64,000 nucleotides of DNA. Origin: Malus domestica (taxonomy: Eukaryota > Streptophyta > Magnoliopsida > Rosales > Rosaceae). The position numbers and the translations under genes were made by a program. Below are positions 22,664 through 31,905 of the stretch, one piece after another; the first letter of the stretch is position 1, and every line of letters begins with the position of its first letter. The stretch covers positions 735,001 through 799,000 of the forward strand of contig NC_091664.1 in the NCBI RefSeq assembly GCF_042453785.1. The letters are read 5' to 3'. A model generated the notes under the pieces. The model searched no databases. It saw only the letters and a program-made list of their open reading frames with translations, and was not told where the DNA came from.

Positions 22664-24367
22664 ATGGCATCAAGGAAGGCTCAAACTGTTCCCGCAACCG
22701 GCGCAAAGAACAAAAGCGTCCTCGTCGCAACTGGTGTCACTTTGGGCATCACGACTCGAAGCATGGCAAGAGCTACTTCTGCCGCCTCTTTCACCTCTGT
22801 ATTAACTCTGCCAAGGGAACAAAAGCACCCAAGGCACGAGCCTTTAATCACCTTAGCCTCACTAAGGGCACCAAGGGGGGAAAGCCCAAGGAAATACTCT
22901 GAATCCATGCTCTCCGATGCCGATTCAAGCGACAGTTCAGCCATGCAAGTCATGACCATTGGAGCAACTTCAATCGATGAGCAGCTGGCTCAAATGAATG
23001 AAGCAATCGCAAGGCTAACCCGAACTGTGGAAGAAAAAGACTTGCAAATTGCAGCACTAGTCAACCGATTGGAGGCGCAAGACAGCGATAAACCCAACCC
23101 AGAGGATGATCCACTAAAGGGAGGAGCTGGCGGAGACGAAGAACCCCCGGTGAAGAAAATCGATGGGAAGCCGGAGCCAGACCAAACAGCGGCACTCATG
23201 GGATCTCTTTCTATCCAGCAGCTGCAGGAGATGATCACCAACACCATCAAGGCACAGTACGAATGGAGCTCACATACCTCCTTGTTCTACTCGAAGCCCT
23301 ATTCCAAGAAGATTGATGCCCTAAGGATGCCAAGGGGTTATCAACCACCAAAGTTCATGCAGTTTGATGGAAAAGGAAACCCAAAGCAGCACGTTGCACA
23401 TTTCGTCGAAACTTGCAACAACGCGGGGACGGAGGGAGACTACCTCGCCAAGCAGTTTGTGCGCTCGCTGAAAGGAAATGCCTTTGAGTGGTACACGGAC
23501 TTAGAGCCCGAGTCCATCAACAGCTGGGAGCAATTAGAGCGGGAATTCCTCAACCGCTTCTACAGCACCCGCCGCACTGTGAGCATGCTAGAGCTAACAA
23601 GCACAAAGCAGTGGAAGGACGAGCCAGTCATTGACTACATCAACAGATGGCGCACTCTAAGCCTCGACTGTAAAGACAGGCTCTCGGAAACCTCTTCAAT
23701 CGAGATGTGCATCCAAGGCATGCAATGGGGTTTGCAATACATCCTTCAAGGCATTAAACCACGGACCTTCGAGGAATTGGCCACCCGCGCCCATGACATG
23801 GAGTTGAGCATCGCCCATCATGGGAAGAAGGAACCAATCGCCAACTACAAGAACGACAAAGTTCTTGAGACAAAGGTGGAGAAGGCTACGTGGAAATCCA
23901 CCAAAGAAGCAATGACAGTCAACACAACTCCCGTCAAAATCCCTACACGAGGCAAGGCAATTCAAACCAAAGCTTTTCGTGATCAAGAGATGCGTAGACG
24001 CACTTTGAATGAGCTTGAGGAGAGGACTTATCCATTCCCCGACTCTGATGTGGTTGCCATGTTAGAAGACTTGCTGGAAAAAAAGGTGATTAGTTTGCCT
24101 GAGTGCAAACGGCCAGAAGAGATGAATCGCACTGACAGTCCAAGGTACTGTAAATTCCACCGCTTCATCAGTCATCCGACAGAAAAATGTTTCGTGCTGA
24201 AAGATCTCATCATGAAGCTGGCTCAGAAAGGAATCATCGAGCTAGATCTTGATGATGTGGTAAAGTCAAACTATACCACCTTCACTTCTGGCTCTTCCGA
24301 CTCAAAGTTTTCACCTCAACCGCTGGGGGCATCCTCCAAGACAAGCAAAATTGAAGGATGGACTTAA
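22664..24367 (+). CDS. gag: Gag polyprotein (Ty3/Gypsy type)
   Basis: 567 residues, starting at the first ATG 79 bases after the LTR. The N-terminus is basic and low complexity. A coiled-coil-like segment lies around residues 105-145 (EQLAQMNEAIARLTRTVEEK). The Retrotrans_gag core spans about 220-350, with LKGNAFEWYTDLEPESINSW and LEREFLNRFYSTRR. Near residues 495-520 a CKFH...HPTEKC motif replaces the usual CCHC knuckle, as in several Tat-group Gags. It would form the virus-like particle and package RNA. The ORF is free of frameshifts, consistent with a young copy. It ends at TAA (24365-24367), but the same frame then stays open for 82 more codons. An alternative start 13 codons upstream is not supported. 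Confidence 0.9.
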   Translation: MASRKAQTVPATGAKNKSVLVATGVTLGITTRSMARATSAASFTSVLTLPREQKHPRHEPLITLASLRAPRGESPRKYSESMLSDADSSDSSAMQVMTIGATSIDEQLAQMNEAIARLTRTVEEKDLQIAALVNRLEAQDSDKPNPEDDPLKGGAGGDEEPPVKKIDGKPEPDQTAALMGSLSIQQLQEMITNTIKAQYEWSSHTSLFYSKPYSKKIDALRMPRGYQPPKFMQFDGKGNPKQHVAHFVETCNNAGTEGDYLAKQFVRSLKGNAFEWYTDLEPESINSWEQLEREFLNRFYSTRRTVSMLELTSTKQWKDEPVIDYINRWRTLSLDCKDRLSETSSIEMCIQGMQWGLQYILQGIKPRTFEELATRAHDMELSIAHHGKKEPIANYKNDKVLETKVEKATWKSTKEAMTVNTTPVKIPTRGKAIQTKAFRDQEMRRRTLNELEERTYPFPDSDVVAMLEDLLEKKVISLPECKRPEEMNRTDSPRYCKFHRFISHPTEKCFVLKDLIMKLAQKGIIELDLDDVVKSNYTTFTSGSSDSKFSPQPLGASSKTSKIEGWT

Positions 24368-24613
24368 GTCACTCCTAAGAAATTGCACAAGAAGCATACG
24401 TCTCCTTCGCAAGTCCGCCAATCGGAAAGGGGGCAAATCAGCTCTTGTCAACCTTCAAAGCAACGTGAACATGTTGAAGATGATGAAATTGCGACACAAA
24501 GATCGTCCGTTGCCATCACGATGCGCGACTTCTTGCCCGAAGACTTCTTCAAACACGCGGTCAAAGCTCCTTGCTATGAAAATTGTGAGGAACGCCTCTC
24601 CCGGATTGCTTGA
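24368..24613 (+). CDS. in-frame extension after the gag stop (gag-pro linker remnant)
   Basis: Directly after the gag TAA the same frame continues as VTPKKLHKKHTSPSQVRQSE and includes ITMRDFLPEDFFKHAV before a second stop. This resembles the linker between Gag and protease in Tat/Ogre elements, where one stop codon separates the two. No protease DTG/DSG motif follows, so pol was lost just after this point. Readthrough would add 82 residues; without it this is untranslated. Confidence 0.5.
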   Translation, partial: VTPKKLHKKHTSPSQVRQSERGQISSCQPSKQREHVEDDEIATQRSSVAITMRDFLPEDFFKHAVKAPCYENCEERLSRIA

Positions 24614-24629
24614 CAAAATTCACAAATTC

Positions 24630-24925
24630 TCCTCGCCCGTACGAGTCTAAACTGCATGGCACAAAGCTCCTGGTCTGCACGAGCATAAAAGGCAACACCA
24701 ATGCTCCTTGTTCGCATGAGCCTAAATTGCATGGCACAACGCTCCTTGTCCGGACGAGCATAAAAGGCGACACCAACGCTCATAGTCCGCACGAGCTTAA
24801 AAGGCGACACACCACGCTCCTTGCCTGCACGAGCCGAAACTGCAACACGGCACCAAATGCTCATTGTCTGCACGAGTTGAAACTGCAAACGAAACCTACA
24901 CTCCTTGCCTGCATGAGTTAAAACT
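24630..24925 (+). repeat. tandem repeat behind gag
   Basis: About five or six diverged units of 55-60 bp built on CTCCTTGTCTGCACGAGC followed by TAAAAGGCGACACCAA. It has no coding constraint (several short frames on both strands). It occupies the place where protease and RT would start. Confidence 0.7.
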
Positions 24926-25152
24926 ACAAACGGCACAAAAAGAAAATACCAAAAATATGGATGTATTTGAACTACGTTTTGACTTGATCTCTTTCTTTGG
25001 AAGGGTACGTAGGCAGCTCGAGCATTCAAAATTTCGAGTTCAGTCACATCAAAATATAAATAAATGTTTTATTAAAGAAAGTCAATTTTATTAAATAAAA
25101 AAATAATAATGAATACATATGTTTATGTATTTACAAAAAAAAAAAAATCCTT

Positions 25153-25187
<35 letters not shown>

Positions 25188-25199
25188 TTCTATCTAGCA

Positions 25200-25862
25200 G
25201 CAATAAGCCCATCAAAAGGAGGTTGGCCAAGCCCAAAGCCTATTGTCCAAATCCAGCTCCAAGAAGAAGAAACCCAAATCAAACCAGGCCCATCTTCCAG
25301 AAGCTGCTAGTACAAGCCGAAGATGAAGCTTCTTCAGATCCTGACTCGGTCCACATCTAGTAAATTCCGGCTTGTTCTTGAGCATCGAGGATTTCCAGAG
25401 ACACTGCCATGCTCGCCGTGCACCTTCTTCTTCTTCCTCTTCTCCGCCATGGCTCATGCACACCCACACCCCATACGCGAACCGGGTCCAATGGAATGAC
25501 TCCGTTTCGATCTACACCAGGCCCAAGCCCAGTCTCTCAGCCATCTCCACAACGCATAAGATCCAGGCCCGATTCTCTATCTCCCGCAAACTCATCCCCA
25601 CAATCCCGAGATATCGATTTCGAGAACACTCCGCCATCTCCACAACGCATAAGATCCTGACCCTCAGATTCTCCAGACCCTCAAAGCTCATTCCTTTCAA
25701 GGTCTTCGGCTTTTCCTCCCTCAGCCCAATTGAGGATGGCTCCGCCGACCAGTTTTTGCAGAACAATTCAATTGCGGATTTCATGCAGTTCAAAATGGGT
25801 CCCGATGGCGAAATCGGGGAGCTGCAGACAGGTCCTCCACGGACGAGCCTCATGCTCCTAGG
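25200..25862 (+). pseudogene. captured gene fragment, transit-peptide-like N-terminal piece
   Basis: GC-rich DNA starting about 40 bases after a (TA)n run. The plus frame from 25372 reads as a Ser/Pro/Arg-rich leader, then FKVFGFSSLSPIEDGSADQF and FMQFKMGPDGEIGELQTG, which has the look of a conserved plant plastid-protein N-terminus. A ~98-bp tandem duplication (CATCTCCACAACGCATAAGA at about 25540 and 25637) lies inside. I could not name the source gene. Composition differs sharply from gag and the LTRs. Confidence 0.45.
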
Positions 25863-26127
25863 CTCTGTCAGATCATCTCAACGCCGGCGCCGACACCACC
25901 TCCACCCAAACCCTCGGAGAGTACTCCGACTCTACCACCATCATATCCCCGATGAACTCTCACTTCCCGGCTTTGACTTGCCACGACACCCTCCTCCTCA
26001 TCTTCGAGAAGCTCCCGATCTCCCATCTCCTCTCGACCCGTACTCGGACCACAACTGCTGGGAGCGGTCGAAGGACATGGACACATCACGCGCTGTGTAC
26101 AAGATCGATAAAAAAAAAAAAAAAAAA
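25863..26127 (+). pseudogene. captured F-box-like fragment
   Basis: A plus frame gives STQTLGEYSDSTTIISPMN and then CHDTLLLIFEKLPISHLL, matching the start of an F-box (x-D-xx-LLxIFxxLPxxxLL). It breaks off in an A run of 18 (26109-26126) after GATCGAT. The A run could be a copied poly(A) tail, which would mean the piece entered as cDNA. Only the first part of the F-box and no C-terminal domain is present. Confidence 0.45.
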
Positions 26128-26700
26128 GCCACCCGGGGTCTGACATGGCTGGCGAAATCGCCACTGCTCTTACCGCTGCTTCTATTGTGTTCAGATCACG
26201 TGCAGCCCAGCAGCTCTCTTTCTGCCCATCCTCACTCGGCTCCAAGCCTTCATCTATCCCGCCACGCCTTCTCAAAAACATCATGCGAACAGGAAGATCG
26301 CAGTAACCAAAATTGATGAGAAGGAAAGATCGGTGGAAATCAATCACGTGTTGGTGTCGCACCCGAATCTGTTTCTTGACGGACCAATTTCGATTCACGG
26401 TGTTCTTGGCCCGTTCTCCGCTTTGGATCCGAGAGATGTTAATCAGGGTTGGGATATTATCCAATCGTCTGCCTGTGATGCCAATTCCAACATGGTTTCT
26501 GATGTTCCTGATGCCAAGAACATGGTTGAATGGTCCTGGATCATCCGATTGTTGAGCTCGAATGGGTTCGTTTCTTTCATTGTCTGGCTGAACTCTATTC
26601 TTGATGGGATTCTTGGAGATCATAAGGGTTTGAAGTCAGTGACAATCTTTCTTCCGCCAAGCTTGGAGCTTGAAGCGTATCCTCCCCCAGCTCGATAAGG
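26128..26700 (+). pseudogene. captured fragment(s), unidentified
   Basis: A short frame MAGEIATALTAASIVFRSR (26142 on) looks like an organelle-targeted N-terminus and ends in a stop. A second frame (26333-26698) reads VLVSHPNLFLDGPISIHGVL and KNMVEWSWIIRLLSSNGFVS, protein-like but not recognised. Frames change between pieces. Confidence 0.35.
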
Positions 26701-26960
26701 CGCTACCTTTGATACTCAAATGCCGAGCCAACGGCATCATGAAACGAGTCTTCACCATTATCCGGGCTGCCCAGTTCCGGAAAATGACGTCCCAACTTGA
26801 AAACTCCATCGGCGACCTGTCGTGGCTGCTACGGGTGTCTGCTCCTGTGGATACTTGGGAAGATGGGTACTTGGGGTTGTCTCCAATTGCTGCAAACGAG
26901 CCAATTTTGTGCCTCATTTGGGAGCTGATTGCAATTCTGCATACTGGGATCGATTGCTGA
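26670..26960 (+). pseudogene. captured armadillo-repeat-only (ARO)-like fragment
   Basis: The frame reads LDKALPLILKCRANGIMKRV, FRKMTSQLENSIGDLSWLLR and LGLSPIAANEPILCLIWELI. This matches the conserved N-terminal part of the plant ARMADILLO REPEAT ONLY-type proteins, just before their ARM repeats. It stops after HTGIDC; the ARM repeats are missing. Intact AROs are single-exon proteins of about 600-660 residues, so this is a piece of roughly 95 codons carried inside the retrotransposon. Confidence 0.6.
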
Positions 26961-27300
26961 GGGGCCGTAATGTGAAAAAGATGAAAAGTCACGGTGCTGG
27001 TGGAGATCATAGAGGTAGGGTCGCAGCGGCAGAAGGAGATATTGGTGGCAATTTTGTTGCGGTTGGAGTTGCAAATTCAGGACTGTTTGATAAAGATGGA
27101 GATCGTCAAGAACTGCTTCGCCAGGAGCGAGATGGTGGAGGTCCTCATCCAGCCTTCAGACCGCCATCTTGGAGCCCAGACCACCGCAGCTTCAAAAGCT
27201 TCGTGGAAGCCACGAACTCCACACCTCCGGCTCCCTTTCTCCGTCCATCTCCGTCGATGCTCTCTGCAAGCCCTCTATCCCTATATATATATATATAATA
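26961..27300 (+). other. gene-like tail of the captured block
   Basis: GC-rich until about 27280, with frames such as DKDGDRQELLRQERDGG and SFKSFVEATNSTPPAPF; none recognised. It ends in a (TA)n stretch at 27281-27297. Confidence 0.35.
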
Positions 27301-27905
27301 ATAAATAAATAAAAAAGTTTCCAAGTGGTTGCCAGCACCGAAGGCAAAGAAAAATAGATTAGAATTTTTTAAGGGGTATGATGCTTTGTGTGCGTGTTTA
27401 TATGTGTGTGTATATAAAAATATATGTATATATATGCATGTGGTGCATCCAGCACTAAAGAAAAAAAATATATAATAATAATAATTAGAAAAAAAAAAGG
27501 AGTGGTGGATCAGCACCACGAAAAGAAGAAAGAAGGAATTAAAAGAAAAAATAATAATAATAATAAAGGGCTTCATGGTGCGTCTGGCACCATGTGCAGA
27601 AAAAGAAAGAAAAAAAAAATATATATATATATAAAGAAGTAAATGGATCCTTGGTGGCTAGCACCATGCAAAAAAAAAAGAGGGGAAAAGGTTTTGGAAT
27701 GGTGGATCAGTTCATGTGAAAAATTAATATGTATGTATGTATGTGTGTATGCATAATATATGTATGTTTACAGCAAAAAAAAAAAAAAAAAAAAAACAAA
27801 TGCATTGAGAGAAATAAAGTCCGTTTTTATTTACTTATTTTTTCTGGAAATTTTACATAAATTTGCATTATACATACTTAAAAAAAAAAAAAAATCAAAT
27901 CAAAT
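27301..27905 (+). repeat. A-rich block with repeated short hairpins and microsatellites
   Basis: Every 50-75 bases a short inverted repeat built on GGTGC/GCACC appears: GTGGTGCATCCAGCACT (about 27440), GTGGTGGATCAGCACCAC (27503), CATGGTGCGTCTGGCACCATG-like (27574), GGTGGCTAGCACCATG (27651). Between them are A/T runs, (TAA)n and (TA)n. (TATG)n at about 27730-27750 and long A runs at 27774-27796 and 27880-27893 follow. Confidence 0.65.
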
Positions 27906-27921
27906 TTACAAGAGGGGATCT

Positions 27922-28590
27922 TCAAGGACGATCAGGTGCCGCCTCACCACTCGGCAGAGCTCCAGAAATGAGAGGCGCCGGAGGTTGACTGTTTGAAGCC
28001 ACACCACTCGGCGGAACTCCAGGAAGAGGAGGTACCAAAGGTTGATCATTTGGAGCTTCATTACGCGGTACAGCCCCAGAAGACGAAGGCAAATGTTGTT
28101 GGAACAAACCCACAAACCTCCGATGATCAAGTAAAATCTGACCATCAGATTCCTGCATCTGGTCAATTTTCCTCTTCATGTTTGTGGCATAGTTGTGTGC
28201 GAGCTTGTGCAACTGTTTATTCTCATGCTTGAGCCCTCTAATCTCCTGTTTGAGACTCATCACTTCAGCCGCCAACGATTCAACTTGACGGGTTCGAGCA
28301 AATAGGCGTTGGGCCATATTGGACACAGAACCCGCACACTGCACACTAAGAGCCAGAGACTCCTTAACAGCCAACTCATCAGATCGCCTGGAAAGTAGTC
28401 TGTTATCTTTGGGAGTGACAAGGTTCTGGGCCACCACCGCGGCGGTCATATCATTCTTCATCACCGAATCCCCAACGGTAAGAGGACCAGTAGGGGATAT
28501 GAAGGATGGGCGCCATATGTTGTCTGGAGAAGGCGGGACTGCCTCTTCACCAAGATTCAAGTCAAAACGACGGTCAGAGGGTCCAGACAT
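27922..28590 (-). CDS. antisense ORF inside the LTR element (coiled-coil protein)
   Basis: 222 residues from ATG 28590-28588 (MSGPSDRRFDLNLGEE); the open frame runs 13 codons further upstream to an ATG at 28629. No interruption. Residues about 60-150 are rich in heptad Leu/Val (RTRQVESLAAEVMSLKQEIR, then GLKHENKQLHKLAHNYATNM), a probable coiled coil. The C-terminus is Pro/Ser/Gly-rich with repeated LPSGEA/PPSGVA blocks. Its position, antisense between the lost pol and the 3' LTR, is where extra antisense ORFs are known in Tat-lineage Gypsy elements. Function is unknown. No transposase or enzyme motif is visible. Confidence 0.7.
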   Translation of the reverse strand: MSGPSDRRFDLNLGEEAVPPSPDNIWRPSFISPTGPLTVGDSVMKNDMTAAVVAQNLVTPKDNRLLSRRSDELAVKESLALSVQCAGSVSNMAQRLFARTRQVESLAAEVMSLKQEIRGLKHENKQLHKLAHNYATNMKRKIDQMQESDGQILLDHRRFVGLFQQHLPSSSGAVPRNEAPNDQPLVPPLPGVPPSGVASNSQPPAPLISGALPSGEAAPDRP

Positions 28591-28729
28591 TTTCAAAGTG
28601 TTGAAGAAAGAAGAGATCGGACAAATCAAGATCTTAGAAGTGCAAGAAGAGAGTTTTCACAAGCGAAAATTCAAATGTGCTTTGAAACGAACTGCGTGCC
28701 TCTATAAAAAATCAGCACTCGACGGGATT

Positions 28730-29035
28730 TCAGAGATCGAAGAGGCGAGCTCAGAATTCGAAGAGGCCAATTCAAAAATCGAAGAGGTGCTAGCTTTCTC
28801 AAAAACTGGGCTCGCTCGGAAACCACGGGCCAATCTTTCTTTCCAGACTTGTTCGCACTTGTCACATGCAACCTCTGTGCTCGACGGAGCTCAGAAATCG
28901 AAGAGGCAAGCTCAGAAATCGGAGAGGCATCTTGCTTTTCCAGACGCGTCAACACCCATCACACGCAAACTCAGCTTAGCGGAAATCACGGGTAATTTGT
29001 CGAAGCGCCAATCCCAGATATCGAAGAGGCGCTAG
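28730..29035 (+). repeat. degenerate repeat built on TCGAAGAGGC
   Basis: TCAGAGATCGAAGAGGCGAG and variants recur at about 28730, 28760, 28785, 28888, 28910 and 29010. It is low-complexity internal retrotransposon sequence. The 238-codon plus frame that crosses it (28319-29035) overlaps the antisense ORF and is likely a shadow. Confidence 0.5.
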
Positions 29036-29339
29036 TCTTTTTCAGCCGCGTCACCACCTGTCATATGCACACTCAACTTTGCGCAAATCACGGGCAATTT
29101 GTCGAAGATTTTCGGTGAAGGAGAAAGCACGTGAAGTTTACTGTTCAATCACGCGTTAGTTGCCGACACGAGTGAAAGAATAGTACCTCTACAGGTATTA
29201 AGGGACCTCCTATAACTGTCCACCTTCACCCTTCATAGCAAGGTAGACATACAGAACCTTTCTTCATCTCCGAGAATGCCTTCCCAACGAAGCCTCTCGG
29301 GTCACTCAGTGTTCCTTATTCCTTGGGGTACCTCTGCAA

Positions 29340-29935
29340 GCCAATGACTCCAAAGCAAAAGTATCTCATATCACCAGGGTAGAAAGCAAGAGTATCTCAT
29401 ATCATGCGTTCTCCCTGTCCTTTCCTTTGTCCTTGTTCCTACCTACAAAGACAAGGATAAAGAAAACAATATGCCGGAACTTCCACTCAAACTCGGATAA
29501 GGAACCGACTGCTGGGAACCCTTCCCTGATTGCCTACCTAGCACTGCTCTCCAGTACTCGTCTCCCACTGCTGCTGTACTTCCAAAGAAGCTACCACATC
29601 TGCCTGAAGAATAGATAAGGCAAGTGAAAATGATACCTTGCAGCATGTGGAGACAACGTGCAGAAGGAACAAGCAGAGAAGAATACGGTCTGCACAGTCA
29701 ACTTAGCAGAAGGAGTCCGAGCTGAAGAACTCGAGAAGCTGCCACATCTGCCTGAAGAAACAAGCAGAGAAGAATGCAGCATGCACAGCCAACTCAGCAG
29801 AAAGAGTCTGAGATGAAGAACTCGAGAAGATGCCACATCTGCCTGAGGAACAGATAAAGCAAGGGAAAATAATACATTGAAGCATGTGGAGACAATCACA
29901 ACAAAGCACGTGCTGATTCATCCGCTACTTCTTCA
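29340..29935 (+). repeat. internal duplicated blocks before the 3' end
   Basis: GCCACATCTGCCTGAAGAA recurs at about 29594, 29740 and 29832. The units carry CAAGCAGAGAAGAAT..., GAGTCTGAGATGAAGAACTC and AGCATGTGGAGACAA. AAAGTATCTCATATCA occurs at about 29362, 29390 and 29942. This matches, in reverse, the remnant at 7.5-7.7 kb. Confidence 0.6.
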
Positions 29936-30214
29936 AAATCAAAAGTATCTCATATCATCAGGGTTGCAATCACTCTGGACGGTGAACTCGTTTTGACCCT
30001 CAAATTCTTGGGTCGACTTACTAGGCGTTGTGGGCTGCACGTGCCGATTCACCACCCTTGAATCGAATTCTTAAAGATCAAGTCACCAACTGGAAGAAAA
30101 AGCCCATCAATCTTGAAGATCATACTGTTGACCAAACTGCTCAGGTGTGAATTAGAAAGATTGAACAAAGAAACAGGTTGTCACCTTTACCTCGTGCCTG
30201 CTTGCCATGTGTTC

Positions 30215-30700
30215 GAGTCAACCTTCAAGAATCAAGCCTCAACGACCCTTGAAGAAATTTCCAGCCAAATTCAAGATCAAGCCTCGACGGCCCTTGAGGA
30301 AATCACAAGTCCGATTCAAGATTAAGTGTCTACCACCCTTGAATCAAAACCTAGTTCAAGAATAAGCTGTGGAAAATCAACAATTGGAGGAATCCAGAAA
30401 ATCCTCCAACCCAGTTCAAGATCAAAGCTGTGGAAAGTCAACAAGCGCAACAAAATATGTGCCGATTCACCCACTACCAAAGCCAAAGATCATCTACCAC
30501 ATGAAGCTCCTTGTGGTCCAATTTCAACCTTCAAGATCAAGCCTCGACGACCCTTAAAGAAATTTCAAACAAAAGTTCAAGAACAAGCCTCAACGGCCCT
30601 TGAAGAAATCTCAAGCCCAATTCAAGATCAAGCATCAACGGCCCTTGAAGAAATCTCCAGCCCAATTCAAGATCAAGCCTCGACGGCCCTTGGATCGACA
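30215..30700 (+). repeat. array of the LTR motif just upstream of the 3' LTR
   Basis: About nine imperfect units of TTCAAGATCAAGCCTCRACGGCCCTTGAAGAAATC-type sequence (shown shortened: CAAGATCAAGCCTCGACGG). The same unit forms the nine-copy array in the LTRs, yet this array lies outside the LTR. The short plus frames 30113-30325 and 30326-30784 are translations of the repeat. Confidence 0.75.
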
Positions 30701-30766
30701 TCTACAGTAAGGGACTTCAAAACGCATCTCCTACACGTGACAAGCACATGTATACGACGTGCCTTG

Positions 30767-30779
30767 AAGTGGGGGCATT
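30767..30779 (+). other. polypurine tract
   Basis: AAGTGGGGGCATT sits directly before the TG of the 3' LTR, the usual plus-strand primer site in Gypsy elements. Confidence 0.8.
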
Positions 30780-31728
30780 TGTAGACATCGAAATTTCGGT
30801 AAATAAATGTTGACCGATAAATCAAAGTTTCAACGCTCATGTATTACATAAATTTTACACGTAGCGTGTGTCTAAACAAAAAATCGAAATAAGTTGGAAA
30901 AGTCATCAAACAAGACACGTGTCAACACCTGGCAGAAACGACTTATTTCATCTGGAATATTATATTCAAAATTAGGCCTTGAAAATTTCTATAAATAGAA
31001 GGCTAATTCATTCATTTAAAAAAACCAAAAAATCATTATGCAAAATTCTTGAAGCTCTGAAACTCCGAAGCCCTCAAGCATCCAGGTTCCCGAAGAATCA
31101 AGAAAGCTCTCTTCGTTCTTCGTTCATCGTTCTTCCAAGATCAAGCCCAAACGGCCCTTTGGATCAACAATCATCCACCAATTCAAGATCAAGCCCCGAC
31201 GGCCCTTGAAAAAAGTGTGCTTCGTTCTTCGTTCATCGTTCTTTCAAGATCAAGCCCCGACGGCCCTTGAAGAAAGCACCATCGTTCATCATCCGTTCAT
31301 CCAAGATCAAGCCCCAACGGCCCTTTGGATCAACAACGTCGACAAATCCACACATCCAACCGTTCTTCAAGATCAAGCCCAAAAGCCCTTGAAGATCTGT
31401 TCATCACTGTTCTTCAAGATCAAGCCCAAAAGCCCTTGGAGATCCGTTCATCACTGTTCTTCAAAGATCAAGCCCAAAAGCCCATTTGAAGATCTGCTCA
31501 AATCCACCTTCAAGATCAAGTCCACGGCCCTTGAAGAACGTTCATCCTTAGATCAAGCCCAACGGCCCTTTGGATTAATCGCACATCCACAAATACACAC
31601 CTTACGGAGATTGAATCAGAGGATCAAATAGAAGAGAGATTGTAACCCCAAAATCATCAAAAAATACAAATATTTGTTTGTGCACGTTGTTCTTGTCTCT
31701 TTCGTTTCAGGAATTTTCCGTGTTCACA
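30780..31728 (+). repeat. 3' long terminal repeat
   Basis: Aligned base for base with the 5' LTR (offset 9144, no net indel). Differences seen include AAACAGG/AAACAAG, CTTGGAAAT/CTTGAAAAT, AAATGGCCC/AAACGGCCC, GAGGAACAA/GAGGATCAA and TGCATGTTG/TGCACGTTG; about 11 in total. TATA box at 30989-30998. The TSD AGGGT follows at 31729-31733. Confidence 0.92.
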
Positions 31729-31744
31729 AGGGTGTAAAGATAAA

Positions 31745-31905
31745 TTTTAATATTGAATTGGGTTTCTAAGTGTAGTTTAGGTAATAAATTTGAGCATGTG
31801 GTTCAATATCCTAGTGGATAGGATATTGAATTTCTACCCATGTGTTCCGTGTTCAAAACTCCCTCTCTCCTAACTTATTGTAATAGTTTTGAATCATTCC
31901 CCCTC
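31745..31905 (+). mobile_element. SINE-like sequence between two large elements
   Basis: TATCCTAGTGGATAGGATAT (A-box-like) and GTGTTCAAAACTCCCTC (B-box-like) lie about 35 bases apart, then a T/C-rich part and an (AAT)n tail. It differs in sequence from the SINE family at 44 kb. Old and without a clear TSD. Confidence 0.45.

Larger units (their letters stand above)
21636..31728 (+). mobile_element. complete non-autonomous LTR retrotransposon with gag, no pol
   Basis: 10,093 bp, bounded by two 949-bp direct LTRs starting TG and ending CA, with a perfect 5-bp TSD. I count about 11 substitutions and no net length change between LTRs (about 98.8% identity), so insertion was recent. PBS follows the 5' LTR and a purine tract precedes the 3' LTR. 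Gag is intact and of the Ty3/Gypsy (Retrotrans_gag) type; its CKFH...HPTEKC knuckle and the following block resemble the Tat/Ogre group. No protease, RT, RNase H or integrase frame exists between gag and the 3' LTR. Instead there are tandem repeats, host-gene-like fragments, A-rich hairpins and an antisense ORF. Mobilisation would need enzymes from a related full element. Confidence 0.93.

Noticed and set aside
25868..26623. 251-codon minus frame
   Set aside because: Antisense to the captured fragments, crosses their joints; explained by GC-rich composition.
28319..29035. 238-codon plus frame in the LTR element
   Set aside because: Overlaps the antisense coiled-coil ORF and then runs through a TCGAAGAGGC repeat; no domain.
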